NCBI GenBank assembly: GCA_012030815.1
Contig: JAAUVF010000017.1
Coordinates: forward strand, 1-10,724
Length of the DNA: 10,724 nt
DNA from: Nanobdellota archaeon
Lineage (GTDB): Archaea; Thermoproteota; Nitrososphaeria; Nitrososphaerales; Nitrosopumilaceae
Reading direction: 5' to 3'
Shown: piece by piece, positions 1-5,972 of the stretch
How the letters are laid out: each line of letters starts with the position of its first letter
Position numbering within the stretch: position 1 is the stretch's first letter
Translations under genes and position numbers: made by a program
Notes under the pieces: generated by a model
The model's input: the letters and a program-made list of their open reading frames with translations, nothing else
Database searches by the model: none
What the model was told of the DNA's origin: nothing

Positions 1-72
1 ATATTTATCCATACCCAGTATGATTTACAAACCATATATCTTTTGATTTAACTGGAATGTAATAGAAAAATA

Positions 73-248
73 ATGATTAAATTCTGGAGCTGATAGGACT
101 GGGGCTAGTTGGAGGAACGATTTACTCTTCTATAGGTATGATTGGAAGTGAATTCCGTTGGCCAGTATTTTTTGGTTGTGCAATTGGGGCACTGGCAATA
201 ATCATTTATCGTAAAAAATTAAGACAGAAACAAAACAAATCGATTTAA
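73..248 (+). CDS. Small two-helix membrane protein, frame broken by one base
   Basis: I do not recognise the family. ATG at 73 opens MIKFWS and stops at once (TGA 91-93), while the frame ending at TAA 246-248 is open from 81 but has no start codon. Adding one G to the TGG at 85-87 joins them into a 58-residue protein beginning MIKFWELIGLGLVGG. It has a glycine-rich hydrophobic segment (about residues 6-24), a short polar/aromatic turn (SEFRW, 26-30), a second hydrophobic segment (31-46, PVFFGCAIGALAIII) and a basic tail (YRKKLRQKQNK). This suggests a helical hairpin with its basic C-terminus in the cytoplasm. No catalytic motif is visible. The break is most simply a lost base in the read; a decayed gene is the alternative. 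Function unknown. Confidence 0.5.
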
Positions 249-334
249 AATATTTAAGATTTTAGATAGTGATGATCAATAATTAATCAATCGACAGATC
301 TATAAAGGACAATTCAAAGCAATTATGAGGGAAA

Positions 335-412
335 ATGGCAAACGAGGTAGCACAATGGTGGAAAGGATTAGGAAAAGAATTAGAAACGGACATCGAAACA
401 TTTGACGATTAA
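335..412 (+). CDS. Possible 25-residue micro-protein
   Basis: A short ORF starts at ATG 335 (MANEVAQWWKGLGKEL...) and ends ...TFDD before TAA 410-412. Support is limited but coherent. A purine-rich TGAGGG at 326-331 lies 3 bases upstream, a TATA-like TCTATAAAG lies about 30 bases upstream (299-307), and the peptide looks like an amphipathic helix with a WW pair and an acidic tail. An overlapping ATG at 325 in another frame gives a basic peptide of unnatural composition, so I prefer 335. No family is recognised. It could be a chance ORF in the leader between the 58-aa gene and the tRNA. Confidence 0.4.
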   Translation: MANEVAQWWKGLGKELETDIETFDD

Positions 413-447
413 AATATTTTAAAAATTATTAAATTTTAGAAATTTCA

Positions 448-455
448 TAAAACAA
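448..455 (-). terminator. U-rich terminator of tRNA-Thr
   Basis: Directly downstream of the tRNA 3' end the minus strand reads TTGTTTTA, followed by more AT-rich sequence. Archaeal RNA polymerase commonly terminates at such U-runs without a hairpin. This is an inference from position and composition only. Confidence 0.35.
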
Positions 456-529
456 AGCCTCGGGTGGGCTCCGACCCCACGACCTAACGCTTACGAGGCG
501 TTCGCTCTACCAGGCTGAGCTACCAAGGC
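456..529 (-). tRNA. tRNA-Thr (anticodon CGU)
   Basis: The minus strand folds into a complete 74-nt cloverleaf. The acceptor stem is GCCTTGG/CCGAGGC (one T-G pair), the D stem GCTC/GAGC with loop AGCCTGGTA, and the anticodon stem AACGC/GCGTT with loop CTCGTAA. Anticodon CGT reads ACG threonine codons. The variable loop is AGGTC and the T stem GTGGG/CCCAC. The discriminator base is T, as usual for archaeal tRNA-Thr. CCA is not encoded (TTG follows) and there is no intron. The T loop reads GTCGGAG instead of the usual TTCRANY, so the T54-A58 pair is absent, although all stems are intact. The gene diverges from the glmM-like gene. Confidence 0.95.
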
Positions 530-553
530 ACTTTTGGGTGATGCCATCAGAAG

Positions 554-563
554 TTAATAAAAA
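554..563. promoter_or_regulatory. Shared TATA (box A) element for tRNA-Thr and glmM-like gene
   Basis: The AT block TTAATAAAAA (plus strand), read TTTTTATTAA on the minus strand, is the only strong TATA-like element between the two divergent genes. Its centre is about 29 bp from the tRNA 5' end (529) and about 25 bp from the glmM ATG (584), both close to the usual archaeal TATA-to-start distance. The minus strand has a purine-rich BRE-like GGAAAGG before it; the plus strand has AGAAG. The spacing implies that the glmM mRNA starts at or next to its ATG, i.e. leaderless. Confidence 0.5.
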
Positions 564-583
564 GCCTTTCCGACTTGGATCAA

Positions 584-1881
584 ATGAAAAAAACAATTTC
601 CGGAATTAGAGGTATTTTTGGAGATGATTTTAATCTAAAAGACACATTACAATTTTGCAATAATTTTTCTGCACTAGTAGAATCTAAAAAGTGTGTGATT
701 GGTAAAGACACAAGACCATCAGGTGAAATGATCAAAGAAGCTGCATGTGCATCATTAATGAAAACGGAATTAGTGTATACAATTTAGAAACAGTTCCAAC
801 TCCAGTAGTTTTTCGAGAGTCAAGAAAATATGGTGCAGGGATTATCATTACATCGTCGCATAATCCATTAGAGTGGAATGGGATAAAATTCATCATAAAT
901 GGAAGAGGAATTAATGAAGCAGAACTACCAATTATAATTGAAAATCAGGAAATTTTAAAAACAAAGATAGGAGTTGAAGAAAAAATCACGTCATCGTATC
1001 TAGAAGATGCAAAACAACTCATTGGAAATATAGAAAACAAACCAGAGATTGTTATTGATATTGGTGGAGGATCTGCAAAAGATTTTGCACCAAATCTACT
1101 AAAGCAATTAGGATGTAATGTTACAGTAATTAATGAAAATCTAAATAATTGTACGAGAGGACCAGATCCAACAGCAGACAACTTGACAGATCTTATCTCT
1201 GCTACATCTGGAAAAGATATCGGTTTTGCTTTTGATTTAGATGGAGATCGTCTAGTTGTTGTCAGAAAAGGAGAAAAACAAACTCCAGATGTAACGCTAG
1301 GTCTTGGAGTTGCAAAGGCCTTGGAATTAGGATATAGAAAATTTGTATTCAGTATAGATACAAGTGTTTCAATTGAAAAATTCATCAAAGAAAAAGGAGG
1401 TAATGTTCAGAGATCAAAAGTAGGTGAAGCAAATGTGATAGATTTGATGCTAAAAACAAATGCTCAAGCTGGTGGAGAAGGAAGTAGTGGCGGTTTTATC
1501 TTACCAGAATTTAATTTTTGTAGAGAAGGAATTCTTACAAGTGGTCTTATTTCTTCAATGATGGGAGATTCAAAGTTTAATGAGATATTAGATTTCATGG
1601 AGAGTTACAAACAGTTAAGAGAGAAAATCAAAGTAGAATCTATGTTTCATGACAAAGTTATTGATGAAGTATCAAAGAAGATTGCAAAAGAATATTCAGA
1701 TGTTATCACTCAAGATGGAGTCAAAGGAATAATAGATGAGGACAGTTGGGTTCTGATTAGAAAATCAAATACAGAAGACATCATAAGAGTTTCAGCAGAA
1801 TCAAACAATGTAGATAAATGTAAGAAAATTGTGAAAAACACATTAGAACTAGTGAAACAATGTTATGACAGTATTAGATGA
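584..1881 (+). CDS. glmM: Phosphohexomutase, probable phosphoglucosamine mutase (frame broken at ~761-764)
   Basis: This alpha-D-phosphohexomutase family enzyme probably converts glucosamine-6-phosphate to glucosamine-1-phosphate for UDP-GlcNAc synthesis in the cytoplasm; phosphomannomutase activity is a possible alternative. All four family loops are present in the joined 432-residue protein. They are the phosphoserine loop TSSHNP (about 90-95, usually TASHNP, with S92 as the phosphorylated serine), the Mg loop DLDGDR (about 218-223), the sugar loop GGEGSSGG (about 297-304) and the phosphate loop RKSNTEDIIR (about 393-402). The length is normal. After ...ASLMK the frame fails at the A4 run 761-764; one more A restores MKNGISVYN and the rest of the gene. 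I prefer ATG 584 over the in-frame TTG 575 because it lies about 25 bp from the TATA box. The 3' end overlaps thiL by 17 bases, suggesting co-transcription. Confidence 0.88.
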
Positions 1882-2817
1882 ATCAGACATAATTGAAATT
1901 CTTCAAAAGAAATTAGGAAATAAAAAATTTGTTTCAGAAGATGTTGAATCTTTTAAAATTGGTAAAACAAGGATCATAGTAAAAGTCGATACATTTGTAG
2001 AGAGCATCAGATATGCCTCAAAAAATGAAAATTTCTGATGCTGCAAGAAAAAGTATTGTAGCATGTGTTAGCGATTTTGCTGCCAAAGGAGTAAAACCCC
2101 AATATGGAATAATATCATTGAATTTACCAAGGACAATTTCACGTGCAAAAATTAATGAATTATCAAAGGGTATTAGTCATGCCTCAAAAGAGTTCAAGAT
2201 TAAGATTTTAGGTGGAGATACAAACGAGGGAAAAGAAATCGTAATCAACGTATCATTATTTGGAACAGCAGAGAAGATAGTCAAACGAAAAGGAGCAAAG
2301 GCAGGAGACATCATATTTGTGACAGGTCAGTTTGGATATACTACCTCAGGTCTAGAGATTTTACTTCGAAAAAAGAAAGGTACGAAATCTTTTGTCAATA
2401 AGGCAATCAGATCAGTTTTCATGCCAAATCCAAAATTAGATTTTGGCATAAATAATAAAAAGTATTTTACATCAGCAATGGATTCTAGTGATGGTCTATC
2501 AACTACATTAAATGAGATGGCAAATCAAAGTAAATGTAAATTTATCATAGATAACATTCCTACTGGAAATGATCTAGTAGAATTTGCCAAATCAAACAAG
2601 ATAGAGTCAGATGATTTAGTATTTCATGGAGGTGAAGAATACGAATTTGTATTTACTGTCTCAAAAAATTTAAAACTTTAATTAAAAAAATGCAGTATTA
2701 TTAAAAATACCAATAATTGAAATTGGGAATGTTACTAAAGGAAAGGGAGTATTTCTTAAAAAGCAAGAAAAATATACATCGTTGAAAGATTTAGGTTGGC
2801 ATCATTTTAGAAAATAA
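1865..2817 (+). CDS. thiL: Thiamine-monophosphate kinase (three indels)
   Basis: ThiL phosphorylates thiamine monophosphate with ATP to thiamine diphosphate. It belongs to the PurM/AIR-synthase-like fold. Seen in order: an N-terminal region ending KVDTFVES (binding Asp), then SDAARKSIVACVSDFAAKGV (nucleotide/metal helix), LGGDTNEGKE, KAGDIIFVTGQFG, DSSDGLSTTLNEMA, HGGEEYEFVFTV and a C-terminal IGNVTKGKGVFL...LGWHHF. The gene needs three corrections. One extra base near 2006 separates VDTFVES from DMPQKMKISD. One A is missing from the A6 run at 2663-2668 and another from the A7 run at 2684-2690. With these the product is 317 residues, normal for ThiL. ATG 1865 lies inside the end of the glmM-like gene, so the two are probably one operon. 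The ATG at 2013 is internal, not the real start. Confidence 0.85.
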
Positions 2818-2818
2818 A

Positions 2819-3139
2819 TCATTGACCTGAGTAAAAATCATGTTCTACTTTTTGAATTATATTAAAAATAGATTCTGCAGATAATCTTGAAACGCAATCT
2901 TTCATCCACATTTCATCAAGATACATCAATCTATTCATATCTGCTCTAGGAAGTTGATCGGGTTGAAGATCTGGGTACATAACGTGGATTTGAAATCCTT
3001 CTTTGGCAATTCTTTCACATTTTTGTTCTAATGTAGTCATTGAGAAATCATTATTCGGTGTTAAAAATTGGAAGACCAAAGAGCCAGAAGCCGCAGATAA
3101 TATCACAATGCCAATTGCTAACAAAAGCACAGATACCAT
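2819..3139 (-). CDS. Small membrane-anchored protein of unknown function
   Basis: This 106-residue protein has no family I recognise. Residues 3-26 form one hydrophobic segment (VSVLLLAIGIVILSA...) with no positive charge before it, so it is either a signal-anchor or an uncleaved N-terminal helix. The rest (about 27-106) is a soluble, mostly helical domain with two cysteines (C41, C82), aromatic and acidic stretches (MYLDEMWMKDC) and the end HDFYSGQ. If the domain faces outward, the two cysteines could form a disulphide; that is inference. ATG 3139 is the only sensible start, with a TATA-like CATATACT about 23 bp upstream (3159-3167). Its TGA lies one base from the end of the convergent thiL. 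Confidence 0.7.
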   Translation of the reverse strand: MVSVLLLAIGIVILSAASGSLVFQFLTPNNDFSMTTLEQKCERIAKEGFQIHVMYPDLQPDQLPRADMNRLMYLDEMWMKDCVSRLSAESIFNIIQKVEHDFYSGQ

Positions 3140-3222
3140 ACAGATGAAAATAAAGCACAGTATATGAGCGATAATGAAATAATCACGTGTATATTGAACA
3201 AAATAGGTTCAAAAAATCAATG

Positions 3223-3231
3223 TTTTTTAAA
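3223..3231 (+). promoter_or_regulatory. TATA box of rps11
   Basis: TTTTTTAAA, preceded by an A-rich AAAAAATCAATG, is centred about 26-27 bp before the TTG at 3254. This is the spacing of an archaeal promoter whose transcript begins at or beside the start codon. No Shine-Dalgarno sequence is seen, which supports a leaderless mRNA and the TTG start. Confidence 0.5.
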
Positions 3232-3253
3232 CCCTTTTAGATGTGAGTAGACA

Positions 3254-3736
3254 TTGTCAGAAATTGAAGCTGAGATTGAAGTAGAATCCCCAGTTGAGGA
3301 AGAACAAGATGAGGTTCTAACAAAATCTAGACCAGAAACCAAGACAGAAGGTCCTGAAAAATGGGGAATTGCCCACATTTACAGTAGCTACAATAATACA
3401 ATTATCCACATGACAGATCTAACTGGCGGAGAGACTATCTCCATTAGTTCAGGCGGAGTTCATGTTAATGCAGACAGATACGAGTCATCACCTTTTGCTG
3501 CAATGAAAGCTGCAAACGCAGTTGTTGAAGTTGCACATACAAAAGGATTCACAGGATTTCATATCAGGGTACGAGCTGTTGGAGGAGTAGGTTCTAGAGT
3601 TCCAGGTCCAGGTGCACAAGCTGCAATCAGAGCTTTGGCAAGAGGTGGATTTAAAATTGGAAGAATAGACGATGTAACACCAATTCCTCATGACACCACC
3701 AGAAAGAAAGGTGGAAAAAGAGGAAGAAGAGTCTAG
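3254..3736 (+). CDS. rps11: Small-subunit ribosomal protein uS11 (S11)
   Basis: uS11 binds 16S rRNA in the platform of the 30S subunit near the mRNA exit/E site. The core starts near residue 37 with [20 protein letters not shown], continues through [21 protein letters not shown] and the loop [20 protein letters not shown], and ends with the archaeal/eukaryotic-type basic tail [20 protein letters not shown]. The protein has 160 residues, against about 130 in many archaea. The surplus is a strongly acidic N-terminal extension ([20 protein letters not shown]). TTG 3254 is supported by the TATA spacing, and the nearby ATG 3241 is followed by TGA. The gene stands alone here rather than beside rps13, rps4 or rpoD. 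Its TAG lies within a CTAG that also encodes the stop of the convergent gene. Confidence 0.97.
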   Translation: MSEIEAEIEVESPVEEEQDEVLTKSRPETKTEGPEKWGIAHIYSSYNNTIIHMTDLTGGETISISSGGVHVNADRYESSPFAAMKAANAVVEVAHTKGFTGFHIRVRAVGGVGSRVPGPGAQAAIRALARGGFKIGRIDDVTPIPHDTTRKKGGKRGRRV

Positions 3737-3969
3737 TCCAATACTTTTATTCGGACGTTACAACCTTTAGATTTAAAATAATCAGTCATAAATTGAGTAA
3801 ATTTTTGAGTATTATTTTTAAAACTATATTTGGTTAACATGTCTGCAAATTTTTCTTCAATTCCTTGTTGCAAGTTTGGATTAAAAGTTAATTTAAAAAA
3901 AGTCCACCCAAATTGTGAGGAAGGCTCACTTAGAGTATATCCATTATAACCTCCAACTAGAGTCTCCAT
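3733..3969 (-). CDS. Small hypothetical protein, 78 residues
   Basis: I do not recognise this family. The protein starts [13 protein letters not shown], has an aromatic segment [14 protein letters not shown] (about 20-33) and then a helical, charged stretch [14 protein letters not shown] (36-49). It ends in a basic [16 protein letters not shown]. There is no signal peptide or transmembrane helix, so it is probably cytoplasmic. Codon use and composition resemble the neighbours. The stop TAG is the reverse reading of the CTAG at 3733-3736 that also ends rps11, so the two convergent genes overlap by 4 bases. It lies 75 bases downstream of the PDCD5-like gene on the same strand and could be co-transcribed with rtcB and that gene. 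A possible TATA-like AT block (3981-3992) is rather close to the ATG. Confidence 0.65.
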   Translation of the reverse strand: METLVGGYNGYTLSEPSSQFGWTFFKLTFNPNLQQGIEEKFADMLTKYSFKNNTQKFTQFMTDYFKSKGCNVRIKVLD

Positions 3970-4044
3970 ATGAGATAATGATTTTTTTATTGTAGTAGAT
4001 CATCAAGATAATTTTTTGACTTATTTCAAAAATAATAGTCATCA

Positions 4045-4450
4045 TTACTCACTGTCATCAGATGATTTATTACTTAATTTATCAGACAGAGATACAAATT
4101 TTCCATCTTGTTCAACATTAATTTTAGTTTCCATTCTTATGCTAAGGCCAATTGATCTAAATAAAGTCAATAACTTTCCACCATCAAGAATTTCAGTAAT
4201 TTCTCCAGATGTAATTAGTTCGGATAATTTTTCTACAACCATAGGAGTTTTCATTTGGGAATTGTGATTCTGCATTTTTTAAAACTTCAAGACCTCGAAA
4301 TCCTAGACGTCCAACAAGTATGTCTCGAGGATTTTTTGTTTCTTTTGATGTAGTAGGAGTTGGTTCTATTTTTCTAGATGAAATGTTTTGCTGCATCTCT
4401 GCAAGTCTTTTTGCCTTTAATCTTTCAAGTTCGGAATCTTCTTCACTCAA
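4045..4450 (-). CDS. PDCD5-family DNA-binding protein (frame broken at ~4248-4251)
   Basis: Archaeal homologue of PDCD5/TFAR19, a small three-helix-bundle nucleic-acid-binding protein whose archaeal role is not settled. The first frame gives the charged N-terminal helix MSEEDSELERLKAKRLAEMQ, a flexible KIEPTPTTSKETKNP linker and ILVGRLGFRGLEVLKNAESQ. The next frame gives VVEKLSELITSGEITEILDG, GKLLTLFRSIGLSIR and an acidic tail. The two join if one base of the T4 run at 4248-4251 (A4 on the coding strand) is removed, producing FPNETPMVVEKL in a 134-residue protein. The start is TTG 4450, overlapping the rtcB stop as TTGA, so the two are probably translationally coupled. The C-terminal SLSDKLSNKSSDDSE is likely disordered. 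Confidence 0.85.
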
Positions 4451-5895
4451 CCTTTAATCACACCTATAGGCACCAATTTGGCTACTTTAGTGGCTATTCC
4501 TAGATTATGAGAGACATTGACTACAGAATCAACGTCTTTGTATGCTTGAGGAGTCTCTTCCACAACTCCATCACGTGTTAATGCCTTGATAAGTATGCCT
4601 TTATCGCTAAGTGATTTTCTTACATTATCTTCTGTGAAATCTCTTCGTGCCTTTGATCTAGACATTGTTCTACCAGCACCATGAGCAGTAGAGCCAAAAC
4701 TCAAATCCATTGAATTTGGTTGTCCAAGTAATATCCAGCTAGCAGTACCCATTGAACCAGGAACTAAAACAGGCTGACCAAGATCTCTATACTTTAATGG
4801 AACTTCATCCCTAGATGCTGGAAATGCACGAGTTGCACCTTTTCTATGTACCACAAGTTTTCTTTCTTTACCATCAACTTTATGTTTTTCAACTTTAGCA
4901 ATATTGTGAGCAACATCGTAAACCAAACCCATATCAAGATCAGATTCAGTTTGATTAAATACACGTTCAAAAGATTTTCTTGTCCAATGAGTAATCATTT
5001 GTCTATTACTCCATGCAAAATTTAATGCAGCAAACATTGCTTTTCTATATGATTCACCTTCCTCAGATGTATTTGGAACACATGCAAGCTCTCTGTCTGC
5101 TAAAGAAATATCATATTTTTCCATAGCTTGTTCTGAAATTCTCAAATAATCACTACAAACTTGATGACCAAATCCACGAGAGCCGCAATGAATTAAAATT
5201 GTAATTGTTCCTTCTTTAATTCCCATTCTTTTTGCAGCTTCTTCATCATGAATTTCAGATACTTTTTGCACTTCAAGAAAATGATTTCCTGAACCCAAGC
5301 TCCCCAGCTGAGGTGCGCCTCTTTTTCTTGCTTTATCTGAAACTTTGTTTGGATCAGCATTTTTTATTTGTCCATTTTCCTCACATACATCTGCATCATG
5401 TGAAGAACCATATCCATGATCAATTGCCCAATCTACACCACGTACAAGAACTTCATCAAGTTGAGAATGACTGAGTTTTACTGCTCCTTTAGAGCCAACA
5501 CCTGAGGGAATTGAACTAAAAAGATCAGTTACAAGTTCGTTGAGTTTTGCTCTAACGTCTTTTTCAGTTAAATTTGAACGAAGTAATCTAACACCACAGT
5601 TGATATCATAACCAACACCTCCAGGACTTATCATTCCTTCTTCAGCATCCATAGCAGCAACACCTCCTACAGGAAAGCCATACCCTTCATGACCGTCAGG
5701 TAAAACGACACTGTGTCCAACAATTCCAGGTATAGTTGCAACATTTTTTGCCTGCATGATAGTTCTATCAGATAACATTTTCTGGAGTAACGCCTCATCA
5801 GCGTAGATCTTTACTGGAACTTTCATTCCAAGATTAGAGTCAGCCTCAATAAGATATTGATTTTCTCCAATTTTTTTAGGAGTTAAAGTAGACAT
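4447..5895 (-). CDS. rtcB: RtcB RNA ligase (tRNA-splicing ligase)
   Basis: RtcB joins RNA ends with 2',3'-cyclic phosphate or 3'-phosphate to 5'-OH ends using GTP and Mn2+. In archaea it seals tRNA exons after intron removal and may act in RNA repair. The 482-residue length is normal for an intein-free archaeal RtcB. Active-site residues are all present: D97 and C100 in YDINCGVRL, N204/H205 in GSGNHFLEVQ, H236 in IHCGSRGFGHQ, H330 in YDVAHN and the guanylylated histidine H405 in STAHGAGRTMSR. ATG 5895 is the natural start, with TTTAAAT at about 5926-5932 some 33 bp upstream. The gene diverges from purB and overlaps the following PDCD5-like gene by 4 bases. The reading frame is intact. Confidence 0.97.
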   Translation of the reverse strand: MSTLTPKKIGENQYLIEADSNLGMKVPVKIYADEALLQKMLSDRTIMQAKNVATIPGIVGHSVVLPDGHEGYGFPVGGVAAMDAEEGMISPGGVGYDINCGVRLLRSNLTEKDVRAKLNELVTDLFSSIPSGVGSKGAVKLSHSQLDEVLVRGVDWAIDHGYGSSHDADVCEENGQIKNADPNKVSDKARKRGAPQLGSLGSGNHFLEVQKVSEIHDEEAAKRMGIKEGTITILIHCGSRGFGHQVCSDYLRISEQAMEKYDISLADRELACVPNTSEEGESYRKAMFAALNFAWSNRQMITHWTRKSFERVFNQTESDLDMGLVYDVAHNIAKVEKHKVDGKERKLVVHRKGATRAFPASRDEVPLKYRDLGQPVLVPGSMGTASWILLGQPNSMDLSFGSTAHGAGRTMSRSKARRDFTEDNVRKSLSDKGILIKALTRDGVVEETPQAYKDVDSVVNVSHNLGIATKVAKLVPIGVIKG

Positions 5896-5923
5896 AATGA
5901 ATGGTAAATTTTTGCCTCAAGCC

Positions 5924-5950
5924 AATTTAAATCATAAGTAGATTTATTTT
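5924..5950. promoter_or_regulatory. Divergent promoter region of rtcB and purB
   Basis: Two AT boxes sit in the 77-bp intergenic gap. AATTTAAAT (5924-5932) is centred about 33 bp from the rtcB ATG, giving a leader of a few bases. GATTTATTTT (5941-5950) is centred about 28 bp before the purB TTG, predicting a leaderless purB mRNA. The first box is palindromic and could also serve purB with a longer leader. Assignment rests on spacing only. Confidence 0.4.
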
Positions 5951-5972
5951 CAATGTCATAAGAGAGTAAACA

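Noticed and set aside
1..72. Possible end of an upstream gene, including a minus-strand frame reading IPVKSKDIWFVNHTGYG before a stop
   Set aside because: The minus frame is protein-like but only about 22 codons long between stops and has no usable start, and all plus-strand frames stop within 51 bases. There is too little sequence to call a gene.
269..275. GTGATGA resembling the C box of a C/D box sRNA
   Set aside because: No CTGA D or D' box and no terminal stem follow at a suitable distance.
575..583. In-frame TTG at 575 as the start of the glmM-like gene
   Set aside because: ATG 584 fits the TATA spacing better and gives the natural N-terminus MKKTISGIRG; the TTG would only add three residues.
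945..1388. 147-codon open frame antisense to the glmM-like gene
   Set aside because: It lies wholly inside a gene with clear family motifs, its translation is rich in Ser/Phe/Pro as expected for a shadow frame, and no family is recognisable.
584..1881. Programmed ribosomal frameshifting as explanation of the broken genes
   Set aside because: The breaks occur in unrelated housekeeping genes, in both directions, with up to three in one gene and no slippery heptamer plus structure pattern; sequencing error explains them better.
2421..2449. 8-bp inverted repeat ATGCCAAA ... TTTGGCAT
   Set aside because: It lies inside thiL coding sequence (MPNPKLDFGI) with no promoter or terminator context; likely chance in AT-rich DNA.
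5232..5474. 80-codon plus-strand frame inside rtcB
   Set aside because: Antisense to the RtcB core, with a His/Leu-rich translation; a shadow frame.
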